Of a DNA stretch of 64,000 bases, positions 49,701 through 56,814 are shown piece by piece. Source of the stretch: Ruminococcus flavefaciens (GTDB taxonomy: Bacteria; Bacillota; Clostridia; Oscillospirales; Ruminococcaceae); NCBI GenBank assembly GCA_004554385.1, contig SFMO01000167.1:1-64000 (forward strand), in the 5' to 3' direction. The notes beneath the pieces were generated by a model. It was not told where the DNA came from and did not search any database. It was given only the letters and a program-made list of their open reading frames with translations. Numbering within the stretch: the stretch's first letter is position 1; each line of letters opens with the position of its first letter. The position numbers were made by a program, and so were the translations under genes.

Positions 49701-49897
49701 GAGCAGGTGAAAGAACCTGCGCCGGGATTCATAGAAACCTGTCCCTGACCATTCTGGTTCCACATCTCGTAGTCGTATCCGCCGATGTTGCCGCGTGTCT
49801 GCTGATCGGCAGCAAATGAGACTGTCGGGATGCTTGTTGCGATCATCAGCGCAGAAACGGTGCCGCTGAGGATCTTCTTCATTCTTGAAAGTTTCAC
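46760..49897 (-). CDS. GH11-dockerin-GH11-CE4 xylanase/acetyl xylan esterase
   Basis: 1,045 residues. Start is GTG at 49897, 8 bases after AAAGGAG; the ATG at 49882 is the alternative. Signal peptide cleaved near SFA-AD. Module order: GH11 (about 32-245; nucleophile in NPLMEYYIVE, acid/base in LNIEGYRSNG), Gly/Gln linker, type I dockerin in mid-protein (about 400-470; GDANGDGSVDMGD), Gly/Gln linker, second GH11 (about 560-775; DPLVEYYIIE, NVEGWESSG), linker, and a CE4 polysaccharide deacetylase (about 850-1040; SFDDG, HTQSH, RLPY, LCHEN). Both xylanase modules keep their glutamates. It would cut xylan and remove acetyl groups on the same scaffold-bound chain. The linkers repeat FDMGNFDWSQFGG units. 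Monocistronic. Confidence 0.93.
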   Translation of the reverse strand: MKLSRMKKILSGTVSALMIATSIPTVSFAADQQTRGNIGGYDYEMWNQNGQGQVSMNPGAGSFTCSWSNIENFLARMGKNFDSQKKTYKQIGEIVLTYDVEYTPRGNSYMCVYGWTRNPLMEYYIVEGWGDWRPPGNDGERKGTVTLNGNTYDIAKTMRYNQPSLDGNATFPQYWSIRQTSGSANNQTNYMKGTIDVSKHFDAWSKAGLDMSGTLYEVSLNIEGYRSNGSANVKSVTVSTDGSGAGAVQQGGGQQQGGFDMGGGQQQGGFDMGNFDWSQFGGQQGGFDMGNFDWSQFGGQQGGQQQGGQQQGGQQQGGFDMGNFDWSQFGGQQGGQQQGGQQQGGFDMGNFDWSQFGGQQGGQQAGGQPAGGQQTGGNTGNSTSDINSKVTKWGDANGDGSVDMGDVVAVMQALAAPNKYKLTEQGQLNADVFEAGSGLTANDALSIQKYLLGTISKLPESYAQGAASTNTQPANGGQQAGGQQAGGQQQGGFDMGNFDWSQFGGQQGGQQAGGQQQGGGQQGGFDWNQGGGQQGGFDWNQGGGQQGGGAVAGGQTFSVGNGRNQYKADNVDGYSYEIWLDNTGGSGSMTLGSGGAFSTEWSAQVSQGNFLARRGRNYDRTKKATDCGPIVMDYAADYSASSQGNSRLCVYGWMTDPLVEYYIIEDWVNWRPTANGQSKTVTIDGAEYEIFQLDHTGPTILGDTRTFKQYFSVRKQKRTSGTITVSDHFKAWADAGWNIGNLTEVALNVEGWESSGKANVTKLTIGSSGGQQTGGQQMGGAGQQAGGNGGQQQGGFDMGNFDWSQFGGQQGGFDFNQGGQQGGGQQTGGNGGAQVQANKKLCAISFDDGASAQSKSDPAYRIIDALIKNNMTATFFIVGDWIKTNDQIKYEYQNGMEVANHTQSHPHLGQLGAQQIRGEWENCNNKLKSIIGAEPSHLMRLPYLESNGTVQSALNDVPLISCAIDTEDWNNASKDQIVNKIKQAAQNGSLEGAIVLCHENYATTAAAMEEVLPWLAQNGYQNVNISDMAKAHGKTLAGGQVHTRA
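47404..47590. repeat. Gly/Gln linker repeats before the CE4 domain
   Basis: Codes for GQQ-rich sequence with one FDMGNFDWSQFGG unit and a shortened FDFNQGG unit, joining the second GH11 module to the esterase domain. Confidence 0.8.
48240..48480. repeat. Gly/Gln linker repeats between dockerin and second GH11
   Basis: Codes for GGQQ runs with one FDMGNFDWSQFGG unit and two FDWNQGGGQQ units. The DNA copies are nearly identical, indicating recent duplication or gene conversion. Confidence 0.8.
48770..49155. repeat. Gly/Gln linker repeats between first GH11 and dockerin
   Basis: Four nearly identical DNA copies encode FDMGNFDWSQFGG units separated by GGQQQ runs of variable length. The regular aromatic and acidic residues distinguish this from a plain flexible linker. 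Confidence 0.85.
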
Positions 49898-49983
49898 TTC
49901 AATCACTCCTTTGTTTTAATAAAAGCAAATTTATGATTTCAGTAATCCCCATGAGTTATGAACTCTTTATTTGTCTAACTCCA

Positions 49984-50012
49984 AGTATAAATCTTAACTT
50001 TTTCAAAAACAA
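49984..50012 (-). promoter_or_regulatory. Promoter of the GH11-CE4 gene
   Basis: On the minus strand TTGTTT (50007-50012), 17 bases, TATACT (49984-49989), about 85 bases before the GTG start. Confidence 0.7.
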
Positions 50013-50316
50013 GTCATTTGTTGCTCAGATTATTCAATTTTTCCAAAAATTGCTCACAAACTGCCCGATGTTTGTCTAATGAATAGAGGTATTCGGCTAT
50101 ATAGCACAAAAAGTCATGCCGCCGAATACCTCTGAGGGAATCATATTTAATTGTTTATCCTAATTAATATTTGATTAACTTCTCTTTTGGTTTAATGATA
50201 AACTCTATGTTAATATTTACTAATAATCTTGATTTTTCATGTATGTATTGCACAGTTTCTTTCAACTTTAACTGTTGAAACCTGCATTTTTTACACTATT
50301 TTATGCAAATTGTGGG

Positions 50317-50345
50317 TTGTTTTATTACTAAATTATGGATATAAT
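50317..50345 (+). promoter_or_regulatory. Promoter of the small acidic protein gene
   Basis: TTGTTT (50317-50322), 17 bases, TATAAT (50340-50345). It would give a leader of about 130 bases containing two short inverted repeats (ACGG...CCGT near 50386-50407 and AAGCTC/GAGCTT near 50412-50426). A TTGTGGG word abuts the -35 box as at 37322. Confidence 0.68.
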
Positions 50346-50484
50346 AAAGATGGAATATAAATAACGGTTCAAGCGTACAGCTTCAACGGTATATCGCATA
50401 TATCCGTGAAAAGCTCAGAGAGCTTGCCATGTATTCCGAGAGATAAATATAAAAGGGGAAAATAAAGGTCAAGGAGGGATCACT

Positions 50485-50766
50485 ATGTTAAAAAGCAGAA
50501 TGAGTACAATGAATATGCTCAGGTACTGCGACGAGGCTCTGGCTTGGGACGAATTTTCGGATATCGACAAGCTGTTTTTTGAATCCGTCAGAAAAATTCT
50601 ACTCGGTCAGTGTGCTCCCATGGACATTTCAGAGAGCACCCGCAGAGACCTCATGGGCATCGAAAGGCCTGTAGACGAAAACGAACTGGAACCGGAATAC
50701 GAAAAATATGACGACATCTACTATGGGATCTCAGATGACGAGATCCCGGACTTCAGCAGCTACTGA
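50485..50766 (+). CDS. Small acidic protein of unknown function
   Basis: 93 residues, ATG with AAGGAGG 8 bases upstream. I do not recognise the family. There is no signal peptide or membrane segment. The N-terminal half is helical and amphipathic in appearance (MLRYCDEALAWDEF, KLFFESVRKILLG). The C-terminal 35 residues are strongly acidic and rich in Tyr (EPEYEKYDDIYYG), ending DEIPDFSSY. It has its own promoter, long leader and strong terminator, so it is very likely a real gene. Its position next to the xylanase gene does not by itself imply a shared role. Confidence 0.75.
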   Translation: MLKSRMSTMNMLRYCDEALAWDEFSDIDKLFFESVRKILLGQCAPMDISESTRRDLMGIERPVDENELEPEYEKYDDIYYGISDDEIPDFSSY

Positions 50767-50787
50767 TGCTGGTCATTCCATAGCAGA

Positions 50788-50830
50788 GGCAGGGCCGTCG
50801 GCGCAGAGTCGGCGGCTCTGCCATTTTTTT
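50788..50830 (+). terminator. Terminator of the small acidic protein gene
   Basis: A 15-bp stem with three G-U pairs (50788-50802 and 50808-50822) and a 5-base loop is followed by seven T residues (50824-50830). Confidence 0.9.
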
Positions 50831-50837
50831 GTAACGC

Positions 50838-50922
50838 CAGAACCTGCCCTTGCAAGAAATAGCGCAATAATCAGCAATTTTGCTTGACTTTCCGCGCTTT
50901 TCTCTTGTAAAGGCAGGTTCTG
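50838..50922. repeat. Extended inverted repeat, possible small RNA or MITE-like element
   Basis: Two 20-base arms (50838-50857 and 50903-50922) are complementary at 18 positions, the other two being G-U compatible. Inside, AGCGC and GCGCT (50860-50864 and 50894-50898) and a smaller AGCAA/TTGCT pair extend the fold. No T run follows on either strand, so it is not a simple terminator. Confidence 0.6.
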
Positions 50923-51406
50923 ACTTGACATTGTCTGACAAAGGGGGAAACTCTCAATAACTTTTAGAACACTTACCATCTCAGGCCCGGAATTCACCGC
51001 AGCATTTGAGCAATGTAAGTCTTCCGCGGTATTAAAAATACCACTTTTCTTTTTCTATGTCTGTATGTTTTCTATATACATATTGTACATTATTCTCGCC
51101 TGAAAGTCAATAGTTAAATTAGCTGTAATTATCTTCTCTGCATTATGCATTTTAACAAATCCGCCTATTCTGCGTTGTTTTTTGCGTTTCGCTCTCATGC
51201 AGCCCCCGTTTTAGTGTTATTCTACATGTGGTATATTTTGCTGTTATTAGACCACTTGTTACATGATTTGACGACGCAGCCGAAAAGCTTCTCATTTTTG
51301 TTCCCTGTCACAAGAATTTGCCAAACCAATCTCACCAAAGTACCCGTTCACATTTTTTGTCCCCCAAAGCCGTGATATTTCGTTATATTGACTATAACAG
51401 CGGCAA

Positions 51407-51435
51407 TTGACACAGCCGTCCCAATATGGTATACT
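51407..51435 (+). promoter_or_regulatory. Strong promoter of the isochorismatase-ldhA-coaBC cluster
   Basis: TTGACA (51407-51412), 17 bases, TATACT (51430-51435), about 100 bases before the first start codon. No other clear promoter was found before ldhA and coaBC. Confidence 0.82.
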
Positions 51436-51534
51436 ATTTTTAAAAGTTATTTTTACGGACTTGGTCAAATAATAATGTCATCCGTAAGACACGCCGTCAG
51501 GCGTTTACCAATCAGCATTTAGGGAGATATGAAT

Positions 51535-52053
51535 ATGAAAGAAGCTTTACTCATCATCGATGTCCAGAACGACTATTTTGAAGGCGGAGCATGCCAGCTT
51601 CACGATCCGCAGAAAGCCGAGGAAAAGATAATCAGCCTCATCGAAGAGAGCCGCCGCCTCGGACGTCACATAATCTATGTGAAACACATCAACCCCGACA
51701 GCGACGCCTTCTTTAACGAGGGTACATACGGCTGTGAGATCTCGGAGCGCATCAAGCCCCTCCCCACAGACATCGTCATCAATAAGTACTGCCCCAACAG
51801 TTTTCTCGGCACTGAGCTTAACGACTGCCTCCGCAATCTCGGCGTTGAAAAGCTCATCGTTTGCGGCATGATGACTCATATGTGCGTTGACACCACTGTC
51901 CGCGCTGCTATGGACTACGGCTATGAGGTATCACTGGTGGCTGATGCCTGCGCTACAAGAGACCTGGAAATAGACGGCGAGATCATTCCTGCCGAGATCG
52001 TACAGAAGACCTGCATAGCTTCTCTTTCCGGAATTTTCGCAAAGATCGTATGA
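51535..52053 (+). CDS. Isochorismatase-family cysteine hydrolase
   Basis: 172 residues from the ATG at 51535, 8 bases after AGGGAG; an ATG at 51529 is too close to that site. The catalytic triad of the family is visible: Asp in LLIIDVQNDYF, Lys in VINKYCPNSF and Cys in MMTHMCVDTT, the last with the non-proline cis-peptide-type segment. The single-domain size fits nicotinamidase-like and other amidohydrolases; the substrate cannot be told from these motifs. It lies 45 bases before ldhA and probably shares its transcript, so a link to NAD metabolism is possible but unproven. Confidence 0.87.
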   Translation: MKEALLIIDVQNDYFEGGACQLHDPQKAEEKIISLIEESRRLGRHIIYVKHINPDSDAFFNEGTYGCEISERIKPLPTDIVINKYCPNSFLGTELNDCLRNLGVEKLIVCGMMTHMCVDTTVRAAMDYGYEVSLVADACATRDLEIDGEIIPAEIVQKTCIASLSGIFAKIV

Positions 52054-52098
52054 TCTGCCGATAATTGCAGATACTATATCAAAGAAGGGTGGATCGCC

Positions 52099-53079
52099 AT
52101 GAAAGTCGCATTTTTTGATACAAAGCCATATGATACGCCTGCCTTTGAAAGGCTGGGCAGTGAAAAGAATATCCGCTTCAAGTTCTACGAGACAAAGCTT
52201 AATGAGGATACTGCCGACCTTGCAAAGGGCTGTGACGCAGCCTGCGTTTTTGTAAACGACACCGTCAATGCTGCCGTTATCGACAGGCTTTGCGAGCTGG
52301 GCGTGAAGGTGCTTGCCCTCCGCTGTGCAGGCTACAACAACGTAGACATAAAGTATGCCAAGGACAAGATAAAGGTGGTAAGCGTTCCTGCCTACTCCCC
52401 TTACGCAGTTGCCGAGCATGCAATGGCTCTCCTGCTGACATCTGTCCGCCGTGTCCATAAGGCTTTTATACGCACAAGAGATCATAATTTCTCACTGAAC
52501 GGGCTCACGGGCTTCGACCTTCACGGCAAGACAGTAGGCGTTGTAGGCACAGGTAAGATAGGACGCATATTTATCAACATATGCCGTGGTTTCGGTATGA
52601 ACGTCATCGCCTACGACAAGTTCCCTGCAAAGGACAGCGATATAGACTATGTTGACCTCGACGAGCTCTTCAGCCGCAGCGATATAATCTCCTTCCACTG
52701 TCCTCTCACCGAGGAGACCTACCACATGATAGACAGCGCATCAGTCGAAAAGCTGAAAAAGGGCGTTGTTATCGTAAACACATCAAGAGGCGCTCTCATC
52801 GACGCAGAGGCTCTCCTTGAGGGCATAAAAGCCCGTAAGATAGGAGCTGCCTGCCTTGATGTATACGAGGAAGAGGCTGATGTATTCTTTCAGGACTTCT
52901 CAGGGCATATCATTGCTGACGACACCCTTGCGAGACTCATCTCCATGCCGAATGTTATCGTAACTTCACATCAGGCGTTCCTTACAGAGGAAGCTCTCAG
53001 CAATATAGCAGATACCACGGTCAGCAACATTATCTCCTGCCTAAATGGCGAGGAGTGCCCGAATGAGCTCCATATATGA
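52099..53079 (+). CDS. ldhA: D-lactate dehydrogenase (D-2-hydroxyacid dehydrogenase)
   Basis: 326 residues, ATG with GAAGGGTGG upstream. It follows E. coli LdhA closely along its whole length: FVNDTVNA, LALRCAGYNNVD, VPAYSPYAVAEHA, the NAD-binding GVVGTGKIGRIF, VNTSRGALID with its substrate-binding arginine, and the catalytic histidine in TSHQAFLTEEAL, ending CPNELHI. It reduces pyruvate to D-lactate with NADH in the cytoplasm, a fermentative outlet of an anaerobe. It is separated by 10 bases from the coaBC start, so the two are cotranscribed. Confidence 0.92.
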   Translation: MKVAFFDTKPYDTPAFERLGSEKNIRFKFYETKLNEDTADLAKGCDAACVFVNDTVNAAVIDRLCELGVKVLALRCAGYNNVDIKYAKDKIKVVSVPAYSPYAVAEHAMALLLTSVRRVHKAFIRTRDHNFSLNGLTGFDLHGKTVGVVGTGKIGRIFINICRGFGMNVIAYDKFPAKDSDIDYVDLDELFSRSDIISFHCPLTEETYHMIDSASVEKLKKGVVIVNTSRGALIDAEALLEGIKARKIGAACLDVYEEEADVFFQDFSGHIIADDTLARLISMPNVIVTSHQAFLTEEALSNIADTTVSNIISCLNGEECPNELHI

Positions 53080-53089
53080 GGTGAAAACA

Positions 53090-54283
53090 ATGCTTACAGG
53101 AAAAACAGTTTTACTGGGAGTTACAAGCTCCATAGCCATATACAAGGCATGCAACCTTGCCCGAATGCTCACAAAGCTGGGGGCTGACGTTCACGTTGCA
53201 ATGACACCCAATTCTCTGAATTTCGTTCATCCCCTCACCTTTGAGACCCTTACACAGCACAAGTGCCTTATCGACACCTTTGACCGAAATTTCGAGTACA
53301 GCGTGGAGCACGTTTCCATAGCGAAAAAGGCAGACGTAGTAATGATAGCTCCTGCTTCGGCAAACGTTATCGGCAAGATAGCCAACGGCATTGCAGACGA
53401 TATGCTCACAACTACAGTCATGGCTTGTACATGCAAAAAGATAATCGCACCTGCAATGAACCACAATATGTTCCACAATCCCATCGTACAGGACAATATC
53501 GAAAAGCTGAAAAAGTTCGGCTACGAGATAGTAGAGCCCGTCCGCGGAATGCTTGCAAACCGTGACATCGGCGATGGAAAGCTCCCCGACGAGGAAACCC
53601 TCTTAGAGTACATAGTCCGTGAGGCTGCCTTTGAAAAGGACCTTGCAGGCAAGCGTGTGCTCGTTACCGCAGGTGCTACCCGTGAGAGCATAGACCCCGT
53701 CCGCTTTATCTCCAACCACTCCAGCGGAAAAATGGGCTTTGCCCTTGCAAGAGCCGCAATGCTCCGCGGAGCTGATGTTACCGTAGTTGCAGCTCACACT
53801 GATGTCGAGCCGCCCATGTTCGTAAATGTAGTTCCTGTAAAGTCCGCAGAGGATATGTTCAACGCCGTAAAGGAGCGCCTTAACAGCACCGACATCGTTA
53901 TCAAAGCAGCAGCTGTTGCGGATTATACTCCCATTACAGTGGCTGACAGCAAGATAAAGAAGTCCGACGGTGACATGAGCATACCGCTGAAGCGTACCAC
54001 CGATATTCTCAAATATATCGGCGAGCACCGCCGTGAGGGACAGGTGATATGCGGCTTCTCAATGGAGACCGACAACGTCATCGAAAACTCCCGTGCAAAG
54101 CTTGCAAAGAAAAACTGCGATATGATATGTGCAAACTCACTGCGGAGCGCAGGCGCAGGCTTCGGCACTGACACCAATATCATAACCATGATAACCAAGG
54201 ACGACACAGAAGAAATGGAGCTTATGAGCAAATTTGACGCCGCAAACGTCATACTCACAAAGCTGAAAAACATGTCTGAATAA
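53090..54283 (+). CDS. coaBC: Bifunctional CoA biosynthesis protein CoaBC
   Basis: 397 residues from the ATG at 53090 (GAGGTG 6 bases upstream); a longer frame overlaps ldhA and is rejected. The N-terminal CoaC part (about 1-185) is a flavin-dependent phosphopantothenoylcysteine decarboxylase with [11 protein letters not shown], the catalytic histidine region near [11 protein letters not shown] and [12 protein letters not shown]. The CoaB part (about 190-397) is phosphopantothenoylcysteine synthetase, with [22 protein letters not shown] and KIKKSDG. Together they make 4'-phosphopantetheine from phosphopantothenate and cysteine. Length is usual. Its place with ldhA seems incidental. A strong terminator ends the unit. 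Confidence 0.94.
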   Translation: MLTGKTVLLGVTSSIAIYKACNLARMLTKLGADVHVAMTPNSLNFVHPLTFETLTQHKCLIDTFDRNFEYSVEHVSIAKKADVVMIAPASANVIGKIANGIADDMLTTTVMACTCKKIIAPAMNHNMFHNPIVQDNIEKLKKFGYEIVEPVRGMLANRDIGDGKLPDEETLLEYIVREAAFEKDLAGKRVLVTAGATRESIDPVRFISNHSSGKMGFALARAAMLRGADVTVVAAHTDVEPPMFVNVVPVKSAEDMFNAVKERLNSTDIVIKAAAVADYTPITVADSKIKKSDGDMSIPLKRTTDILKYIGEHRREGQVICGFSMETDNVIENSRAKLAKKNCDMICANSLRSAGAGFGTDTNIITMITKDDTEEMELMSKFDAANVILTKLKNMSE

Positions 54284-54286
54284 TAA

Positions 54287-54317
54287 AAAACACCTCCGTT
54301 TATCACGGAGGTGTTTT
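54287..54317. terminator. Bidirectional terminator
   Basis: A 13-bp perfect stem (54287-54299 and 54305-54317) with a 5-base loop, flanked by A and T runs, separates coaBC from the convergent unknown gene. Confidence 0.93.
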
Positions 54318-54324
54318 GATTTAT

Positions 54325-56376
54325 TTATGAAGCTTTCTTTGTAGTTGTGGCACTGCTGCCTGCTTTGGAAGAATACTCCTCAGCATACTTCTTACCCTCT
54401 TCTACCATCTCTTTGAACTCATCCTCAGTCATGAAGTCTTTGTAGTCCTCATACTTAAGGCTGTCCCAGTCGAATTCTGCCATGTACTTCTCATAGTCGA
54501 AGTCCTCAGAATCCTCGTCATCGGAATCAGATGTTGTAGGCTGACGGTCATCGTCCTCGTCCTCATCAAAGTCAACGTCAAGGTCGTCATCATCCCAGTC
54601 AAAGTCATCATCTTCAATGTCAAGACCGCTGTCTACTGAATCATAGAGCTCCTCTGTTGCGTACTTAGCAAGCTCATCAGCTGTTTTATCATCAATGCCT
54701 ACCTGGGTCATTATGCCCTTTGCAAACTTGCTGAACTCGTCCTGTGAAGCATATTCCTCAAGCTTGAAGTTATCAGCATCATTCACATCTACCATGAAAG
54801 CGCCGTCCTTGCTTGGTATGTCAACGTCTGTGCCGTAATCCACAGAGTAAGCAAACTTAAGCTTGCCGTAGTCTGTACCGTCTATTCTTACCTCATAGTT
54901 CATTTCCTGCTTCTTGCCATCAGTGCTGAATGAGAAGTCGATAGGATCGATACCGGGAACATTTATTGCAAAATCGCCGTTGAAGTAGCCTTTTTCCTTG
55001 TCAACGACCTCAAAATCGTCGAACTTGATAACAGCGTCCTTCATTGAGTTATTTTTCTGGAGCTTTCCGTCATCGTCGTAATCATATGAGCGCACAGGAT
55101 AAGTGATAGCAATATCGCCTGAATACTTGTCCTTGCCCTGCTCATCAGCTGTGAGCTTTGCGGTGAACTCCTCTTCGCCGTCGGAAAGAGCCTTCATTTC
55201 GCCTCTGACATTGTCTCCGTCCTTGCCGATCACCATTGTGAATTCTTCATCCTCAGCCGAGAAACCAAGACCGCGGATAGTACCTGTTGCGTCGATGTAA
55301 GTGTCGAGAGTTACGGTCGTATCCTCGTCGAAGTCGTTTTCGTCGAGTTTCTCCTTGATGTCGTCGATAGCTTCATCGATAGACTCATTGAACTTGTCCT
55401 CGCTGTCAACAGCCTTTACCTTGTCAACAACGATACCTTTGATTATATCATCGCTCTTGACCTTCTTAAGGAACTCAAGTCCCAGCTTTGTAACGTCCTT
55501 TTCATTGAGCTCAACAGTGGCAACGGTATAATTCACCTTTATGTCGCAGATGTCAACAGTCTCCTTCTTTTCAAGCTTTACATCGCTTGCGAAGTCAGAC
55601 CATACTCCCACGTATCTGTTTACCTCTGTCTCCAGCTCATCGGGAGAGAGGAACGAAGCAGGATCCTTCATTATCTCTTTATAGGTGTTGAAGATGTCCT
55701 TAGTCTCTTCATCTCCTACGAGCTCATCCACAGTATCTCCCATAGCAACGCCGATCCACTGCTCCTTGAGCTCTGGAATACGAACGAAATAATCCATAGC
55801 ATCAGAATCGATAGCGGCGTCAATGCCTGTAACGCGCTTACCGCTGAGCTCCAGACCGAAGCTTCCGTTTGTCATGCCCTTCTTTGAAGACCAGTCAGCT
55901 GTAATGCCGATGGAATCGTTATTCTTTATGATGTCCTCAAACTGCTTTGTCTCATCGTTGGAGCTGCCTCTGAAAAGCTCATTGGTGAGCATATCCTTAG
56001 CCTCCTGAGTAGGCTCAAAGGAAAGGCTGAACTTAGCATCAGCGCCCTTTTCCATATTGTCGATGCTCTTTTTGTAATTCTCACTGAGTATCTGACCGAG
56101 GTTCTTTGAATTGTTCTCAGTCACCCACGCATAATACTTATCAGGTGTACTGAGTCTCAGCTTGACCTGATTCTTGACAGTGTCAGATGCCGCATATGCA
56201 GCAGTAGAGCCGCCTGCAACAACAGCTGCCGCAATACCCCCTGCGAGAGCAGCTTTTTTTCCCTTACTCTTCTTTGTGATGTTCTCCACGCCTGAAACGC
56301 TGAGGTCATCATTCATGGACTGGCTGTCGAACTGTGTGTTCTCCATGCCTTTTTCATTGTGATCATTTTCAAACAT
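54325..56376 (-). CDS. Large membrane-anchored protein of unknown function
   Basis: 683 residues from the ATG at 56376 (GGAGGGG 6 bases upstream). I do not recognise a catalytic family. Residues 1-40 are cytoplasmic and charged. One membrane helix (about 42-62, ALAGGIAAAVVAGGSTAAYA) orients the rest outside. The extracellular part (about 65-590) is rich in beta-strand pattern with repeated segments of the type FDDFEVVDKEKGYFNGDFAI and DLEKK, and resembles a lipid- or peptide-binding beta scaffold. Residues about 595-660 are almost entirely Asp/Glu with Tyr, and the end is ATTTKKAS. No LPXTG or dockerin. The acidic stretch may bind calcium or cationic partners. It stands alone with its own promoter. 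Confidence 0.7.
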   Translation of the reverse strand: MFENDHNEKGMENTQFDSQSMNDDLSVSGVENITKKSKGKKAALAGGIAAAVVAGGSTAAYAASDTVKNQVKLRLSTPDKYYAWVTENNSKNLGQILSENYKKSIDNMEKGADAKFSLSFEPTQEAKDMLTNELFRGSSNDETKQFEDIIKNNDSIGITADWSSKKGMTNGSFGLELSGKRVTGIDAAIDSDAMDYFVRIPELKEQWIGVAMGDTVDELVGDEETKDIFNTYKEIMKDPASFLSPDELETEVNRYVGVWSDFASDVKLEKKETVDICDIKVNYTVATVELNEKDVTKLGLEFLKKVKSDDIIKGIVVDKVKAVDSEDKFNESIDEAIDDIKEKLDENDFDEDTTVTLDTYIDATGTIRGLGFSAEDEEFTMVIGKDGDNVRGEMKALSDGEEEFTAKLTADEQGKDKYSGDIAITYPVRSYDYDDDGKLQKNNSMKDAVIKFDDFEVVDKEKGYFNGDFAINVPGIDPIDFSFSTDGKKQEMNYEVRIDGTDYGKLKFAYSVDYGTDVDIPSKDGAFMVDVNDADNFKLEEYASQDEFSKFAKGIMTQVGIDDKTADELAKYATEELYDSVDSGLDIEDDDFDWDDDDLDVDFDEDEDDDRQPTTSDSDDEDSEDFDYEKYMAEFDWDSLKYEDYKDFMTEDEFKEMVEEGKKYAEEYSSKAGSSATTTKKAS

Positions 56377-56430
56377 ACTGATCCCCTCCTGTAAACATAT
56401 CATTATGGAGCTTTATAACCCCATATGATA

Positions 56431-56459
56431 ATCTTATCACAAACCCTGTGAAAAGTCAA
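56431..56459 (-). promoter_or_regulatory. Promoter of the unknown membrane-anchored protein gene
   Basis: On the minus strand TTGACT (56454-56459), 17 bases, TAAGAT (56431-56436), 55 bases before the start. It abuts the divergent promoter at 56463-56490. Confidence 0.72.
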
Positions 56460-56462
56460 TAT

Positions 56463-56490
56463 TTGCGTTATTTTGTATTCATGCTGTAAT
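56463..56490 (+). promoter_or_regulatory. Promoter of the DUF1540 gene
   Basis: TTGCGT (56463-56468), 16 bases, TGTAAT (56485-56490), 84 bases before the start. Confidence 0.5.
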
Positions 56491-56574
56491 AATTCTGATA
56501 TGAATATTACAGAAAAATCCGCCAATACTATATTTGTTCCTAAACGGAGCTAATAAATTAATGGAGATGTTACC

Positions 56575-56757
56575 ATGGAAGACCAGAAGAAAAACAAAAG
56601 CATAAAGTGCGATGTATCTCAGTGCAGACACAATCTCGTCTCTGAGAATTACTGCTCTCTCGACTGCATTTCAGTAGGCACACATGAGGACAATCCCACT
56701 GTTCCCGAATGTACCGACTGCAATTCCTTCGTAGTCCGTTCAGGCTGCTGCGAATAA
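56575..56757 (+). CDS. Small cysteine-rich DUF1540 protein
   Basis: 60 residues, ATG with GGAG about 8 bases upstream. Eight cysteines are arranged as in DUF1540 proteins: IKCDVSQCRHN, ENYCSLDCISV, ECTDCNSF and SGCCE. Such small proteins are widespread in Clostridia and probably bind a metal; several are expressed around sporulation. No further function can be inferred. Single gene with its own terminator. Confidence 0.85.
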   Translation: MEDQKKNKSIKCDVSQCRHNLVSENYCSLDCISVGTHEDNPTVPECTDCNSFVVRSGCCE

Positions 56758-56769
56758 GCGGACAAAAAA

Positions 56770-56799
56770 ATAAGCAGTTCCCATAGCGGAACTGCTTAT
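56770..56799. terminator. Bidirectional terminator
   Basis: A 12-bp perfect stem (56770-56781 and 56788-56799) with a 6-base loop; seven A residues before it give a strong T run for the minus-strand ferredoxin transcript, and a T-rich stretch follows on the plus strand. Confidence 0.92.
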
Positions 56800-56814
56800 C
56801 GTTTCTTTTCGTGA

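Larger units (their letters stand above)
49898..50484. other. Divergent intergenic region with orphan hairpin
   Basis: About 590 bases of AT-rich DNA. It holds the GH11-CE4 promoter (49984-50012), a 13-bp perfect inverted repeat (50085-50097 and 50121-50133, 23-base loop) that lies upstream of both divergent promoters, and the promoter of the small acidic protein (50317-50345). A short frame at about 50350-50445 looks protein-like but has no start codon. Confidence 0.65.
50767..51534. other. Long intergenic region with terminator and extended hairpin
   Basis: The 768 bases contain the terminator of the small acidic protein gene (50788-50830), an 85-base extended inverted repeat (50838-50922) and the promoter of the isochorismatase-family gene (51407-51435). 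The part from about 50925 to 51400 shows only short unsupported frames. Confidence 0.6.

Noticed and set aside
50350..50446. Protein-like short frame (QLQRYIAYIREKL) in the leader of the small acidic protein gene
   Set aside because: No start codon of any kind follows the upstream stop, and it has no ribosome site; it could be a relic but is not supported.
51145..51375. 76-residue open frame in the gap before the isochorismatase-family gene
   Set aside because: No ribosome binding site, unusual composition, and it lies upstream of a convincing promoter that defines the real gene.
53045..53089. Longer start for CoaBC overlapping ldhA
   Set aside because: The extension has no ribosome site, and the known N-terminus of the CoaC domain begins at the chosen ATG with GAGGTG upstream.
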